Shown here: piece after piece, positions 1 through 7,750 of the stretch
How the letters are laid out: the number at the start of each line of letters is the position of its first letter
Position numbering within the stretch: the first letter of the stretch is position 1
Origin: Acinetobacter sp. ANC 3832
GTDB taxonomy: Bacteria; Pseudomonadota; Gammaproteobacteria; Pseudomonadales; Moraxellaceae
Assembly: GCF_002135415.1 (NCBI RefSeq)
Contig: NZ_NEGJ01000002.1
Span: 372,001-436,000, forward strand
Reading direction: 5' to 3'
Length of the DNA stretch: 64,000 nt
Notes under the pieces: model-generated
Seen by the model: only the letters and a program-made list of their open reading frames with translations
Databases searched by the model: none
Told to the model about the DNA's origin: nothing
Program-made: the position numbers and the translations under genes

Positions 1-528
1 TTCCAAATCAAGTTCTTGGCGTAAAGATTCAGTAAAACCACGTACAGCAAACTTACTTGAGTTATAAGCAGATTGTGTTGGTTGTGCAGTCAAACCAAAT
101 AAGCTAGATGTATTGATGATGTGACCTTCACCTGATTTCTTGATATATGGGAGGAATTCTTTGGTGCCGTAAACGACGCCCCAATAGTTGATGCCCATAA
201 TCCATTCAAGGTCTTCATAGCTCGCACCTTCAACAGTCGAACCCAATGCTACGCCTGCGTTGTTGAAAATCATGTTCACTGAACCATGATTTTGTACAGT
301 TGCTTCAGCCCATTGCTTCATTTGATCACGGTCAGCAACATTCACTTTTTGACTGGTCACACGTACGTTATAAGGTTTTACCAGTTCAACTGTTTCAGCC
401 AGTCCTTTTTCATTTACATCGCTCAGTGATAAATGGCAACCTGCTTTAGCAAGTAAAACTGCCAATTGTTGCCCCATACCAGAGCCTGCACCTGTAATTG
501 CTGCGACTTTATTTTTAAAATTTTTCAT
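1..528 (-). CDS. SDR family NAD(P)-dependent oxidoreductase (partial, C-terminus off window)
   Basis: This is the N-terminal 176 residues of a classical short-chain dehydrogenase, read leftward from ATG at 526-528. The nucleotide-binding motif TGAGSGMG is at residues 12-19, NNAG lies mid-domain, and the catalytic YNSSK motif follows an SS-containing strand, so the Ser-Tyr-Lys active site is intact. The family reduces carbonyls or oxidises alcohols with NAD(P)H in the cytosol; the substrate cannot be read from sequence. It is divergent from a TetR regulator at 734, and a 20-bp perfect palindrome lies exactly over its likely promoter, so it is probably the regulator's main target. The C-terminal substrate loop is missing because the window begins inside the gene. 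Confidence 0.9.
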   Translation of the reverse strand, partial: MKNFKNKVAAITGAGSGMGQQLAVLLAKAGCHLSLSDVNEKGLAETVELVKPYNVRVTSQKVNVADRDQMKQWAEATVQNHGSVNMIFNNAGVALGSTVEGASYEDLEWIMGINYWGVVYGTKEFLPYIKKSGEGHIINTSSLFGLTAQPTQSAYNSSKFAVRGFTESLRQELDLE

Positions 529-588
529 GGAGTTTCCTTGTTTGAATTTTCCGCACAAAGCAATTTCAGTTGTGCAGCTCACTTGATT

Positions 589-628
589 ACTATAAATTTG
601 ACAATAGTTATTGTCAATATAATATACT
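589..628. promoter_or_regulatory. Divergent promoter with TetR-type palindromic operator
   Basis: A perfect inverted repeat, TTGACAATA-GT-TATTGTCAA, spans 598-617. Its right arm read on the minus strand is TTGACA (617-612), and 17 bp further lies TATAGT (594-589), giving a near-consensus sigma70 promoter for the SDR gene. On the plus strand TTGACA (598-603) is followed by TATAAT (618-623) at only 14 bp, or TATACT (623-628) at 19 bp. A dimer bound to the palindrome would cover the -35 elements of both directions. Assignment to the neighbouring TetR protein is inferred from position. Confidence 0.75.
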
Positions 629-733
629 AAGCTTTTACTGCTGAATCTTTAGACAAAAACACTAACATAGGTTTCAGCAGTGTTTATTGATAAAATGTTG
701 CAAATTGCACAGTACAATTGGTACAAATTCACT

Positions 734-1420
734 ATGACTCAAGAACTTTTACATACAAACGGCGCGCTAGAAAAACCAATAAAAAAAGCGACCAAAGAAC
801 GCCAATTTAAAGGCATGTCTTTGGTCGAGCGCAAACTCGCACGACGAGAAAAGCTCATTGAAGCAGGCATTGAAACCTATGGCACACATGGTTTTTTTTC
901 AGTTACGGTAAAAGATGTCTGTAATGAAGCCAAGCTGACTGAACGTTATTTTTATGAATCATTTAAGAAAAGCGAAGAGCTGTTTCAAACCATTTTTTTA
1001 CAATTAATTGAGTCACTTCAGCAAAATGTAATGCAAGCAGTCATGCAAGCTTCTTCAGATCCCAAAAAAATGATTGAAGTCGGTTTAAGTACTTTATTTA
1101 CGCTCATCAAAAATGATCCACGTATGGCTCGAATTATTTATATTGATGCAATGTTGGTTCAAGAACTACATAACCATGCCACCATTCACGAAACAATGAG
1201 CCAATTTGACCGTATGATTCATACTTTTGTGATGCTGATGATGCCGCATATTGATCGTAGTGAGCAGGAAATTTCTTTAATCGCCACAGGCTTAAATGGC
1301 TACGTCACACAAGTTGCAATTCGCTGGGTCACAGGTGGTTTTAAGCTCTCTTTAGAGGATGTTTTAATGGCATGCCAAACCGTATTTATGTCACTACTTG
1401 ACACTTTTTCAGAAAAGTAA
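734..1420 (+). CDS. TetR/AcrR family transcriptional regulator
   Basis: This is a one-component repressor-type protein of about 228 residues. The N-terminal helix-turn-helix is recognisable in the stretch reading GIETYGTHGFFSVTVKDVC followed by AKLTERYFYESFKKSEELF, the usual TetR pattern. The remainder is a helical ligand-binding domain with no residues that name the ligand. The frame is open from a GTG at 680 and an ATG at 695, but neither those nor the ATG at 734 has a clear ribosome binding site. I chose 734 because the first 18 residues do not look like family sequence; ATG at 815 would also still include the HTH. It is divergent from the SDR gene with a palindromic operator between, suggesting autoregulation and control of the SDR. 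Confidence 0.85.
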   Translation: MTQELLHTNGALEKPIKKATKERQFKGMSLVERKLARREKLIEAGIETYGTHGFFSVTVKDVCNEAKLTERYFYESFKKSEELFQTIFLQLIESLQQNVMQAVMQASSDPKKMIEVGLSTLFTLIKNDPRMARIIYIDAMLVQELHNHATIHETMSQFDRMIHTFVMLMMPHIDRSEQEISLIATGLNGYVTQVAIRWVTGGFKLSLEDVLMACQTVFMSLLDTFSEK

Positions 1421-1591
1421 ATTTATTCATTTTTCACCCAATGGATCGATGATTTAACTTTCAGTTAAATATAATTTATTGAATATCCATACATTTCATT
1501 CAACCAAATGTCATGGATTATTCATGGTTTCGACTAAGAATTGTCACAAATCGTTGCTAAATTCATCGAACAGCCCCTTTTTGCAATGATA

Positions 1592-1627
1592 CTGTCATAA
1601 TTAATCTTTGTAATAAGCCTGTCATAA
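1592..1627 (+). promoter_or_regulatory. Pho-box-like repeats upstream of phoB
   Basis: CTGTCATAA occurs at 1592-1600 and again at 1619-1627, and a degenerate copy, TTGTAATAA, sits at 1608-1616, exactly 11 bp before the last one. Two TGTCA-type repeats spaced 11 bp apart is the known PhoB box layout, and phoB is commonly autoregulated. The site ends 40 bp before the phoB start. Binding by PhoB is inferred from motif and position. Confidence 0.65.
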
Positions 1628-1667
1628 ATAAAAAACGGTCCACCGTTCATTAATAGGATATTGCGTT

Positions 1668-2378
1668 GTGAAAGATGACTACATTTTAATTGTCGATGAC
1701 GAACTTCCGATTCGAGAAATGATCCATACTTCTTTGGACATGGCAGGCTTTCAATGCTTACAAGCCGAAGATGCAAAACAAGCACATCAAATGATTGTCG
1801 ATCAACGCCCGTCGCTTATCTTATTAGATTGGATGATGCCGGGTGGTGTAAGCGGCGTCGATTTATGCCGTCGCTTAAAACGTGATGAAAATCTTTCTGA
1901 AATTCCAGTGATTATGCTGACTGCGCGTGGCGAAGAAGACCATAAAGTTCAAGGTCTTGACGCAGGTGCAGATGATTACATGACCAAACCATTCTCTACA
2001 CGTGAATTGGTTTCTCGTATTAAAGCTGTATTACGTCGTGCCAATGCGCTCAGTGGCGAAAAAACCATTGATGCCAATGGTTTAATTTTAGATCCTGTCA
2101 GCCAACGGGTGAGCTTTAGCGACAATATTTTAGAAATGGGTCCAACTGAATACCGTTTACTGGCATTCTTTATGACGCATCCTGAACGTGCCTATACTCG
2201 TGCTCAGTTACTTGATCAAGTTTGGGGTGGTAACGTCTATATTGAAGACCGTACTATTGATGTCCATATTCGTCGTTTACGTAAAGTGCTTGAACCTTAT
2301 GGTGTAGACCGTTTTGTTCAAACTGTTCGTGGCACAGGTTACCGTTTCTCTACCCGTGCAGATCTTGCTTTAGGTTAG
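1668..2378 (+). CDS. phoB: Phosphate regulon response regulator PhoB
   Basis: OmpR/PhoB-type response regulator of 236 residues, the family's normal length. The receiver domain occupies about residues 1-120, with acidic residues D10 and D11, phosphoacceptor D54 in [11 protein letters not shown]85 and K107 (TKPFS). A C-terminal winged helix follows at about 135-232, ending in the typical VRGTGYRF. On phosphorylation by PhoR it activates phosphate-starvation genes. The start is a GTG directly followed by [10 protein letters not shown], matching the family N-terminus. phoR follows after 26 bp, almost certainly in the same transcript. Pho-box-like repeats upstream suggest positive autoregulation. 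Confidence 0.95.
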   Translation: MKDDYILIVDDELPIREMIHTSLDMAGFQCLQAEDAKQAHQMIVDQRPSLILLDWMMPGGVSGVDLCRRLKRDENLSEIPVIMLTARGEEDHKVQGLDAGADDYMTKPFSTRELVSRIKAVLRRANALSGEKTIDANGLILDPVSQRVSFSDNILEMGPTEYRLLAFFMTHPERAYTRAQLLDQVWGGNVYIEDRTIDVHIRRLRKVLEPYGVDRFVQTVRGTGYRFSTRADLALG

Positions 2379-2404
2379 TACTTTCACTAGGTCAATCGCT
2401 TTTT

Positions 2405-3775
2405 ATGTATGAACCGTACCCCGTCCCTGATCTTGCACGCGAACATAAAAAGTTTCGTTACAGCAGTTTATGGACTTTTGCCAAGCAAGACTTACGCCTA
2501 CTGGCTTTTTTACTGCTTGTCGGAGGCTTTATTGGCTTAGGGATTGGGTATTTTTGGATCTGCCTATGCATCGCCTTTGCCCTATTTTTTGCATTTCAAT
2601 TACATTCGCTCTACCTCGTGAATGAATGGATTTCAAATCGCCCTTATGAAGCACCACCCAATTTAGATGGCATTTGGGGCGCATTATTATTTAATGTTTA
2701 CCGCGCTCAGCGTCAAGAACGTGTGGTTCAAGCTGAAATGGTCGGTTTGATTGATCGTGCACAATCTTCACTCGTCGCATTGGCTGAAGCTGTAGTGCTC
2801 ACCGATGAACTCCATCAAATTGAATGGTGGAATCCTGCAGCGGAAAAATTACTCGGTATTCAACCACTCGATCGTGGACGTAATATTCTGACCATTATTC
2901 GCCAACCGAGTTTTATCGATTATTTTAGTCATATTGATAAAGCACCCGATGGCATCAAAATTAAATCATCGGTCTTTGATGAACATTATGTGCAAATCAA
3001 ACTGACTCGTTTTGGTAGTGAAAGTCGTTTATTACTTGCCTATGATGTCACCCGCATGCACAACCTTGAGCAAATGCGGAAAGACTTTGTTGACAATATT
3101 TCTCATGAATTACGTACACCACTGACTGTTTTAAGTGGTTATATCGAAACATTTACCGATCAAGAAGATTTAAATCCACGTTGGAAACGTGCTTTTGACC
3201 AAATGCAATCACAAACACGACGTATGAATGCTTTGGTAAATGACTTATTACTTCTTTCACGTTTAGAAGGCAATAAACAAATTGCTAAAAATCAAATTAT
3301 TGAAATGCCAAGTTTAATGCATCAATTGTTTGATGATGCACAAGCGTATAATGTTGATTATGGTCATACACTGAACTTAGATATTGATAGCCATTGTGAT
3401 TTGATTGGTTCAGATACCGAACTTGCCAGTGCCTTTAGCAATCTGATTACCAATGCCATCAAATACACACCTAAAGGTGGAACTGTAACGATTGGTTGGC
3501 ATGATGATGGTGAACATGGCTATTTAACAGTACAAGATACAGGCATTGGTATTGACCCTAAACACTTACCACGACTCACTGAACGTTTTTACCGTGTGGA
3601 TAGTGCGCGTAGTCGCCAAACAGGCGGAACCGGTTTAGGCTTAGCCATTGTGAAGCATGTATTAATGCAACACGGTGCTTATTTAGAAGTAGAGTCAAAA
3701 GAAAACGAAGGTTCGACCTTTAAAGTAATTTTTCCTAAAGAGCGTCTGTATAACCCTGAAGAAACAATGAATTAA
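2405..3775 (+). CDS. phoR: Phosphate regulon sensor histidine kinase PhoR
   Basis: Inner-membrane sensor kinase of 456 residues and partner of PhoB. Two adjacent hydrophobic segments lie at about residues 31-50 and 51-70 with almost no periplasmic loop, as in other PhoR proteins, which sense through the Pst/PhoU complex rather than a periplasmic domain. A PAS domain covers about 115-215. The HisKA box FVDNISHELRTPL places the phosphorylated histidine at H234. The HATPase domain carries NLITNAIKYTP, DTGIGI and GGTGLGLAI. The start is ATG at 2405. A hairpin lies between this gene and the convergent psd. Confidence 0.95.
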   Translation: MYEPYPVPDLAREHKKFRYSSLWTFAKQDLRLLAFLLLVGGFIGLGIGYFWICLCIAFALFFAFQLHSLYLVNEWISNRPYEAPPNLDGIWGALLFNVYRAQRQERVVQAEMVGLIDRAQSSLVALAEAVVLTDELHQIEWWNPAAEKLLGIQPLDRGRNILTIIRQPSFIDYFSHIDKAPDGIKIKSSVFDEHYVQIKLTRFGSESRLLLAYDVTRMHNLEQMRKDFVDNISHELRTPLTVLSGYIETFTDQEDLNPRWKRAFDQMQSQTRRMNALVNDLLLLSRLEGNKQIAKNQIIEMPSLMHQLFDDAQAYNVDYGHTLNLDIDSHCDLIGSDTELASAFSNLITNAIKYTPKGGTVTIGWHDDGEHGYLTVQDTGIGIDPKHLPRLTERFYRVDSARSRQTGGTGLGLAIVKHVLMQHGAYLEVESKENEGSTFKVIFPKERLYNPEETMN

Positions 3776-3788
3776 GATTCTAAAAGAT

Positions 3789-3823
3789 GCCCTCTCCTTT
3801 ACCAGTGGAGTAAAAGAAAGGGC
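3789..3823. terminator. Hairpin between convergent phoR and psd
   Basis: GCCCT at 3789-3793 pairs with AGGGC at 3819-3823, with further pairing (TTTAC with GTAAA) inside, interrupted by two small C/A mismatches. There is no clear T-tract on either strand, so it is a weak or factor-assisted terminator. Its left part, GATGCCCTCTCCTTT, recurs almost identically at 44641. Confidence 0.45.
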
Positions 3824-3831
3824 AATAAAAA

Positions 3832-4683
3832 TTAGATCACTTGACCCAAAGCTTCACCCATCACCACAGCAGAATTTGCTTTGAATTGCGCATCCCACAC
3901 CATTTTATCTTGTTCAAATAAAATGATAGCCGTTGAACCCAAATAGAAACGGCCCAGTTCAGCGCCTTTTTCAAGTTTCATCTCATGATGATTCAACTCT
4001 AACCGACCTGTTGGTTTTACTTTGCCTGTTGCTACAGTTTCAATGCCTGCAACAATCATTGCACCGACAAGAACCACCGCCATACGACCAAGCTCAGTAT
4101 CAAACAAGCACACCATACGTTCATTACGTGCAAATAAACCTGGAATATTTTCTGCAGTGGTTTGATTCACTGAGAATAATTCACCCGGAATATATAAAGT
4201 CTCGGTCAAAGTACCTGCAAATGGCATATGCACACGATGATAATCTTTCGGTGATAAATAAACCGTTGCAAACTCACCATTCTTAAATGGTTCTGCAAGT
4301 TGTGGATCACCAATTAACTTTTCAACTGAAAAGCTTTGTCCTTTGGCTTGGAAAACATCCCCATCTTTGACTAAACCAATTTGTGAAATTGCACCATCTG
4401 CTGGGCAAACCACACTTTTAGGATCAGCATCAATTTCACGCACACCGTCTTTTAATGCACGAGTAAAGAAGTCATTAAATGATTTAAATTTTAAAGCATC
4501 TGTTTGTTGTGCAATGGATAAATCAATTCCATATTTGGCTTTGAATGCTTGAATCACGACATTTTTAACCAGTGGATGTTCGCTTTCTGCAACTTTCCCC
4601 ACCACTCGGCTCAATTGTTGTTGTGGAACGATACGTTGAGCTTGAATAAAAATTTGTTTTTTTAACTTTGATGTAAGACTCAC
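3832..4683 (-). CDS. psd: Phosphatidylserine decarboxylase
   Basis: Makes phosphatidylethanolamine by decarboxylating phosphatidylserine at the inner membrane. The 283-residue proenzyme has the self-cleavage motif LGST at residues 248-251; S250 would become the pyruvoyl group of the alpha chain. D96 in CPADGAIS and H149 in YHRVHMP match the autocatalytic residues known in the family. The start is GTG at 4683-4681, sharing a GTGA overlap with the stop codon of the upstream sulfurtransferase, so translation is probably coupled. The same sulfurtransferase-psd pairing is, from memory, seen in other gammaproteobacteria; no biochemical link between the two is evident from sequence. Confidence 0.95.
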   Translation of the reverse strand: MSLTSKLKKQIFIQAQRIVPQQQLSRVVGKVAESEHPLVKNVVIQAFKAKYGIDLSIAQQTDALKFKSFNDFFTRALKDGVREIDADPKSVVCPADGAISQIGLVKDGDVFQAKGQSFSVEKLIGDPQLAEPFKNGEFATVYLSPKDYHRVHMPFAGTLTETLYIPGELFSVNQTTAENIPGLFARNERMVCLFDTELGRMAVVLVGAMIVAGIETVATGKVKPTGRLELNHHEMKLEKGAELGRFYLGSTAIILFEQDKMVWDAQFKANSAVVMGEALGQVI

Positions 4684-5528
4684 GTAGGTGATTCTCCAGT
4701 AATAATTGGACTGTCAAGGCGATTGCCCCATTCGCTCCACGCACCATCATAGGCTTGGATCTTCCAACCGAGTAATCGACCTATAATATAAGCCAACCCT
4801 GAACGGTGATGTGACTGACAGTACACCACGACAGGTTGATCAAATTGAAAACCCAACTGTGCTAAACGTTGTCGAGTGCGTTCTAAAGGATGCAATTTTA
4901 AATGATTTTGACGGTCAATTGCAGTACTCCATTCAAAATGACGTGCATTTGGAATGTGACCACCGCGTCTAGCGGCAAGACGTTGACCTGTATATTCTTC
5001 TATGGTTCTACAATCCCAGAGCTGTATTGCTTTTTTTTCAACACGTTCTAAGAGTTCTGAATATTCAATCCGATACTGTTTTTCAGCATCTAACTCAATT
5101 GGAACCAGCTTTTCAACTTTGTTCAAAGACTCTTTTTCTGATGAAGTGGGTAAACCTGCACCTAACCATGCATGAATTCCACCATTTAACAAACTGACAT
5201 TGTTAAATCCAAGGCAATGTAAATTCCAAATTAAACGCCCTGCCCATGCACCACCCTCATCATCATAAACAACAACATGATGGTCAGGAGAAATATTCAA
5301 ATATTCAATCAGTGCGTGTAAACCGTCTTCATCTGGTAATAAACCAGAGGCTTGTTCTTCTTGGCGAACCAATAAATTGGGTCTGAGATGAATCGCATGT
5401 GGAATATGCAATTGTTCATAAACAGATTGGCGACTTAAATCGACAATACGTAATAACTCATGCCCCAAATAAGGCACAAGTTGTTCTGTTTCAATCAATA
5501 ATCCAAAATTAAAGGCAGCTACAGTCAT
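4680..5528 (-). CDS. Rhodanese-type sulfurtransferase (two-domain)
   Basis: Two tandem rhodanese domains cover about residues 13-130 and 155-275 of 282. The C-terminal domain carries the catalytic loop YCQSHHRSG with C237, while the equivalent position of the first domain reads [13 protein letters not shown] and lacks the cysteine, as is normal for tandem rhodaneses. The loop CQSHHR matches neither the usual thiosulfate loop (CRKGVT) nor the mercaptopyruvate loop (CGSGVT), so the sulfur donor cannot be assigned. DGAWSEWG near the end is typical of the family. It lies upstream of psd with a 4-nt overlap, indicating co-transcription. Confidence 0.87.
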   Translation of the reverse strand: MTVAAFNFGLLIETEQLVPYLGHELLRIVDLSRQSVYEQLHIPHAIHLRPNLLVRQEEQASGLLPDEDGLHALIEYLNISPDHHVVVYDDEGGAWAGRLIWNLHCLGFNNVSLLNGGIHAWLGAGLPTSSEKESLNKVEKLVPIELDAEKQYRIEYSELLERVEKKAIQLWDCRTIEEYTGQRLAARRGGHIPNARHFEWSTAIDRQNHLKLHPLERTRQRLAQLGFQFDQPVVVYCQSHHRSGLAYIIGRLLGWKIQAYDGAWSEWGNRLDSPIITGESPT

Positions 5529-5639
5529 AAGATTTTTCGAATTTTAATACATCAACTAAATCGATCTTAACACAGTCTTTTTTACGATTATGCTGATTTT
5601 TCACAATCCTTTAGCAAAAAATCAGCTATTAATTTCTAA

Positions 5640-6848
5640 CTATTCTGCGTCTTCCTGAATTTCAAAAACCTGACGTAAATAAGCGAGAAAAGTATCGTTA
5701 TCTGTCATGGTTTTGCCTGGGCTATCTGAAATTTTAGCCACAGATTGCCCATTACACTCAACCAACTTTAAGACGATATTTAGTGGTGTTTGCCCCATAT
5801 CATTGGTTAAATTGGTTCCAATACCAAAGCTTACTTGGAAACGATCTTTAAAATACTGATATAAACCCCAAGCACGTTCAATATCTAAACCATCACTAAA
5901 AGTAAGCATTTTGGTTTTAGTATCAATTTTAAACTTACGATAGTGATGATATGCCTTATCGCCCCATTCGTAGGGATCACCACTGTCATGACGTAAGCCA
6001 TCAAATAGTTTGGCAAAATACAAATCAAAATCACGTAAGAATGCATCCATCCCAACGACATCTGTCAGTGCAATACCTAAATCACCACGGTATTCTTGCA
6101 CCCAAGTTTCAAGCGCAGATTTTTGAAAATCACGCAAACGTACATCCAGTGCTTGAAAGGCTTGCAGAAATTCATGTGCCATTGTCCCAATCGGGAAAAT
6201 ACCCATTTCTTTCGCAATTAAAACATTACTCGTACCACGGAAAATCGTAGGTGCGGCATCGTGAAAAGTCTGAATGACATGCTTTTGCCAATCGAGACTA
6301 TAACGACGACGCGTACCAAAATCAGAAACTAAAAAAGGTGGATCACTGTCTTTTTGTTCTTCAACATAGGTTTTCAGTAAAGCAACTTTGGCTTGTAAGC
6401 GACGCTCACCCTCTACAAGTACTGCATCTGAACGAATACGGCGGAAATAAAGTTCATTCACAATTGCAAGAACAAAAATTTCAAACATCATCGCCTGAAC
6501 CATTGGGCCTTCAACCCAAATATCTAAACGACCTTCGCTATCAATGCCTGCTTTAATAAAACGACGTTTTAATTGGAATAATTCTAAGTAATCAACAAAA
6601 TCACTTTTAATAAAACGCATACTGCGTAAGTATTTTAATTCGTCTTCTTTAAAATTAAGCTGACAAAGATGATCGAGTTGCTCATTCAAGTCATCTAAAA
6701 TATCCGTCAATGGATATACCGTATCATCTAAGTTGCGACAACGGAAATGGTACACGCTATGCGTTTGAGGGAATTTATGAAGAACCACTTGTAGCATTGT
6801 AAATTTGTACAAGTCAGTATCGAGCAAAGATTGAATAATTGGAGACAT
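5640..6848 (-). CDS. pncB: Nicotinate phosphoribosyltransferase
   Basis: Converts nicotinate and PRPP to nicotinate mononucleotide in NAD salvage. The 402-residue length matches the family. The N-terminal [16 protein letters not shown] is the hallmark of PncB, followed by [11 protein letters not shown] near the active site, [22 protein letters not shown] with the phosphorylatable histidine, and [11 protein letters not shown] with the PRPP-contacting arginine and aspartate region. The product of pncA, about 17 kb away in this window, would supply nicotinate. A 220-bp leader precedes the gene and contains a long bulged hairpin. Confidence 0.95.
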   Translation of the reverse strand: MSPIIQSLLDTDLYKFTMLQVVLHKFPQTHSVYHFRCRNLDDTVYPLTDILDDLNEQLDHLCQLNFKEDELKYLRSMRFIKSDFVDYLELFQLKRRFIKAGIDSEGRLDIWVEGPMVQAMMFEIFVLAIVNELYFRRIRSDAVLVEGERRLQAKVALLKTYVEEQKDSDPPFLVSDFGTRRRYSLDWQKHVIQTFHDAAPTIFRGTSNVLIAKEMGIFPIGTMAHEFLQAFQALDVRLRDFQKSALETWVQEYRGDLGIALTDVVGMDAFLRDFDLYFAKLFDGLRHDSGDPYEWGDKAYHHYRKFKIDTKTKMLTFSDGLDIERAWGLYQYFKDRFQVSFGIGTNLTNDMGQTPLNIVLKLVECNGQSVAKISDSPGKTMTDNDTFLAYLRQVFEIQEDAE

Positions 6849-6987
6849 AGGCTGATTAATTTCGCTGTTCTTCTTGCATTAAAGCATATTTTTTTCAATT
6901 AAAAGCGAGTGCTTTCGTAAATAGTGGAAACTATACCACTCATTTTCCGCTTTAAATAGAACTATGAGATAATGCCATTCCTTATAT

Positions 6988-7029
6988 AACGCTTCTTTAT
7001 TTCTTCTTAAAAGAGAAAAATAAAGCGTT
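6988..7029. other. Bulged hairpin in pncB leader
   Basis: AACGCTT (6988-6994) and TATTT (6998-7002) pair with AAATA (7018-7022) and AAGCGTT (7023-7029), forming a 12-bp stem with a 3-nt bulge; TCTT and AAGA pair further inside. There is no T-tract on either strand. It lies between ankB and pncB, about 140 bp upstream of the pncB start. Function unknown. Confidence 0.35.
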
Positions 7030-7070
7030 TGTAAATGCTGATGCACGATGCTTATTTCTCTCATTGAGCA

Positions 7071-7601
7071 TTAATTTTCAATACTCAATTTTTTCAATTG
7101 ATTTTCTTGACCAAACATCTTGGCAAATTCAGCGACAGTCTTTTGCCCTGTTTGTTTTGCATTGATATCACAATCAGCTTTATTTAATTGTTTGGCAATA
7201 GACCATTCTAGTTTAAAAATGGCACCCATCAATGCCGTATTGCCTTTATTGTCACGTGCACAACGATCTGCGCCATTTTCTAACAATGTAGCAACCACAT
7301 TTTGATGGCCATAATAAGTTGCCATCATTAATGGGGTAAAGCCTGCATGATTTTTCACATCAACAGGAAAACCATGTTTTAAAAACTCATGAATAATTTC
7401 ATTATTTCCTGTTTTAGCGGCTTCAAAAAATAATGCGACAACCTCCTTTTGTGATTCCAACAATTGTTCACTATTTTGTTGATTAAGTTCAGCTTGCTGA
7501 TTCACTTCTTGTGCGTAAATTCGTGTAATACTCAAGCTAAGCATAGTCATCACACAAATACTAAGTACCGCCATCGATAAGCTATTTAAAAATAATTTCA
7601 C
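7071..7601 (-). CDS. ankB: Exported ankyrin repeat protein, AnkB-like
   Basis: A 176-residue protein with an N-terminal hydrophobic signal segment ending near YAQE (about residue 31), so it is probably periplasmic or membrane-anchored. Ankyrin repeats follow from about residue 48: GNNEIIHEFLKHG, AGFTPLMMATYYGHQNVVATLLENGA and KGNTALMGAIFKLEW are clear repeat units. It starts with GTG at 7601, supported by a GAGGA ribosome binding site 7 nt upstream. It lies just downstream of the exported catalase. In Pseudomonas aeruginosa, AnkB is encoded beside KatB and is needed for full catalase activity; the same partnership is inferred here. Confidence 0.85.
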   Translation of the reverse strand: MKLFLNSLSMAVLSICVMTMLSLSITRIYAQEVNQQAELNQQNSEQLLESQKEVVALFFEAAKTGNNEIIHEFLKHGFPVDVKNHAGFTPLMMATYYGHQNVVATLLENGADRCARDNKGNTALMGAIFKLEWSIAKQLNKADCDINAKQTGQKTVAEFAKMFGQENQLKKLSIEN

Positions 7602-7635
7602 TTTAGTTTCCTCACACCATAATAATCAATAAATG

Positions 7636-7684
7636 CCTGTAAAACTCCCCTAGGGTTGCAGGAAAGGGTTTAGAGTTTTACAGG
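7636..7684 (-). other. 12-bp perfect inverted repeat in katB-ankB spacer
   Basis: CCTGTAAAACTC at 7636-7647 is matched perfectly by GAGTTTTACAGG at 7673-7684, with a 25-nt loop that contains the palindrome CCCTAGGG. No T-run follows on the minus strand, so it does not look like a simple terminator. A 3' stability or processing hairpin that sets different katB and ankB levels is one possibility. Confidence 0.5.
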
Positions 7685-7750
7685 ACTTTCTTGTGATGAT
7701 TTTCCTTTGCCCAATCACCTATTCAGTCAAACCTCACTTTTCAGTTAAAT

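Noticed and set aside
6879..7064. 61-residue open frame on the minus strand between ankB and pncB
   Set aside because: No ribosome binding site, no recognisable family, and it covers a hairpin. Probably non-coding leader DNA.
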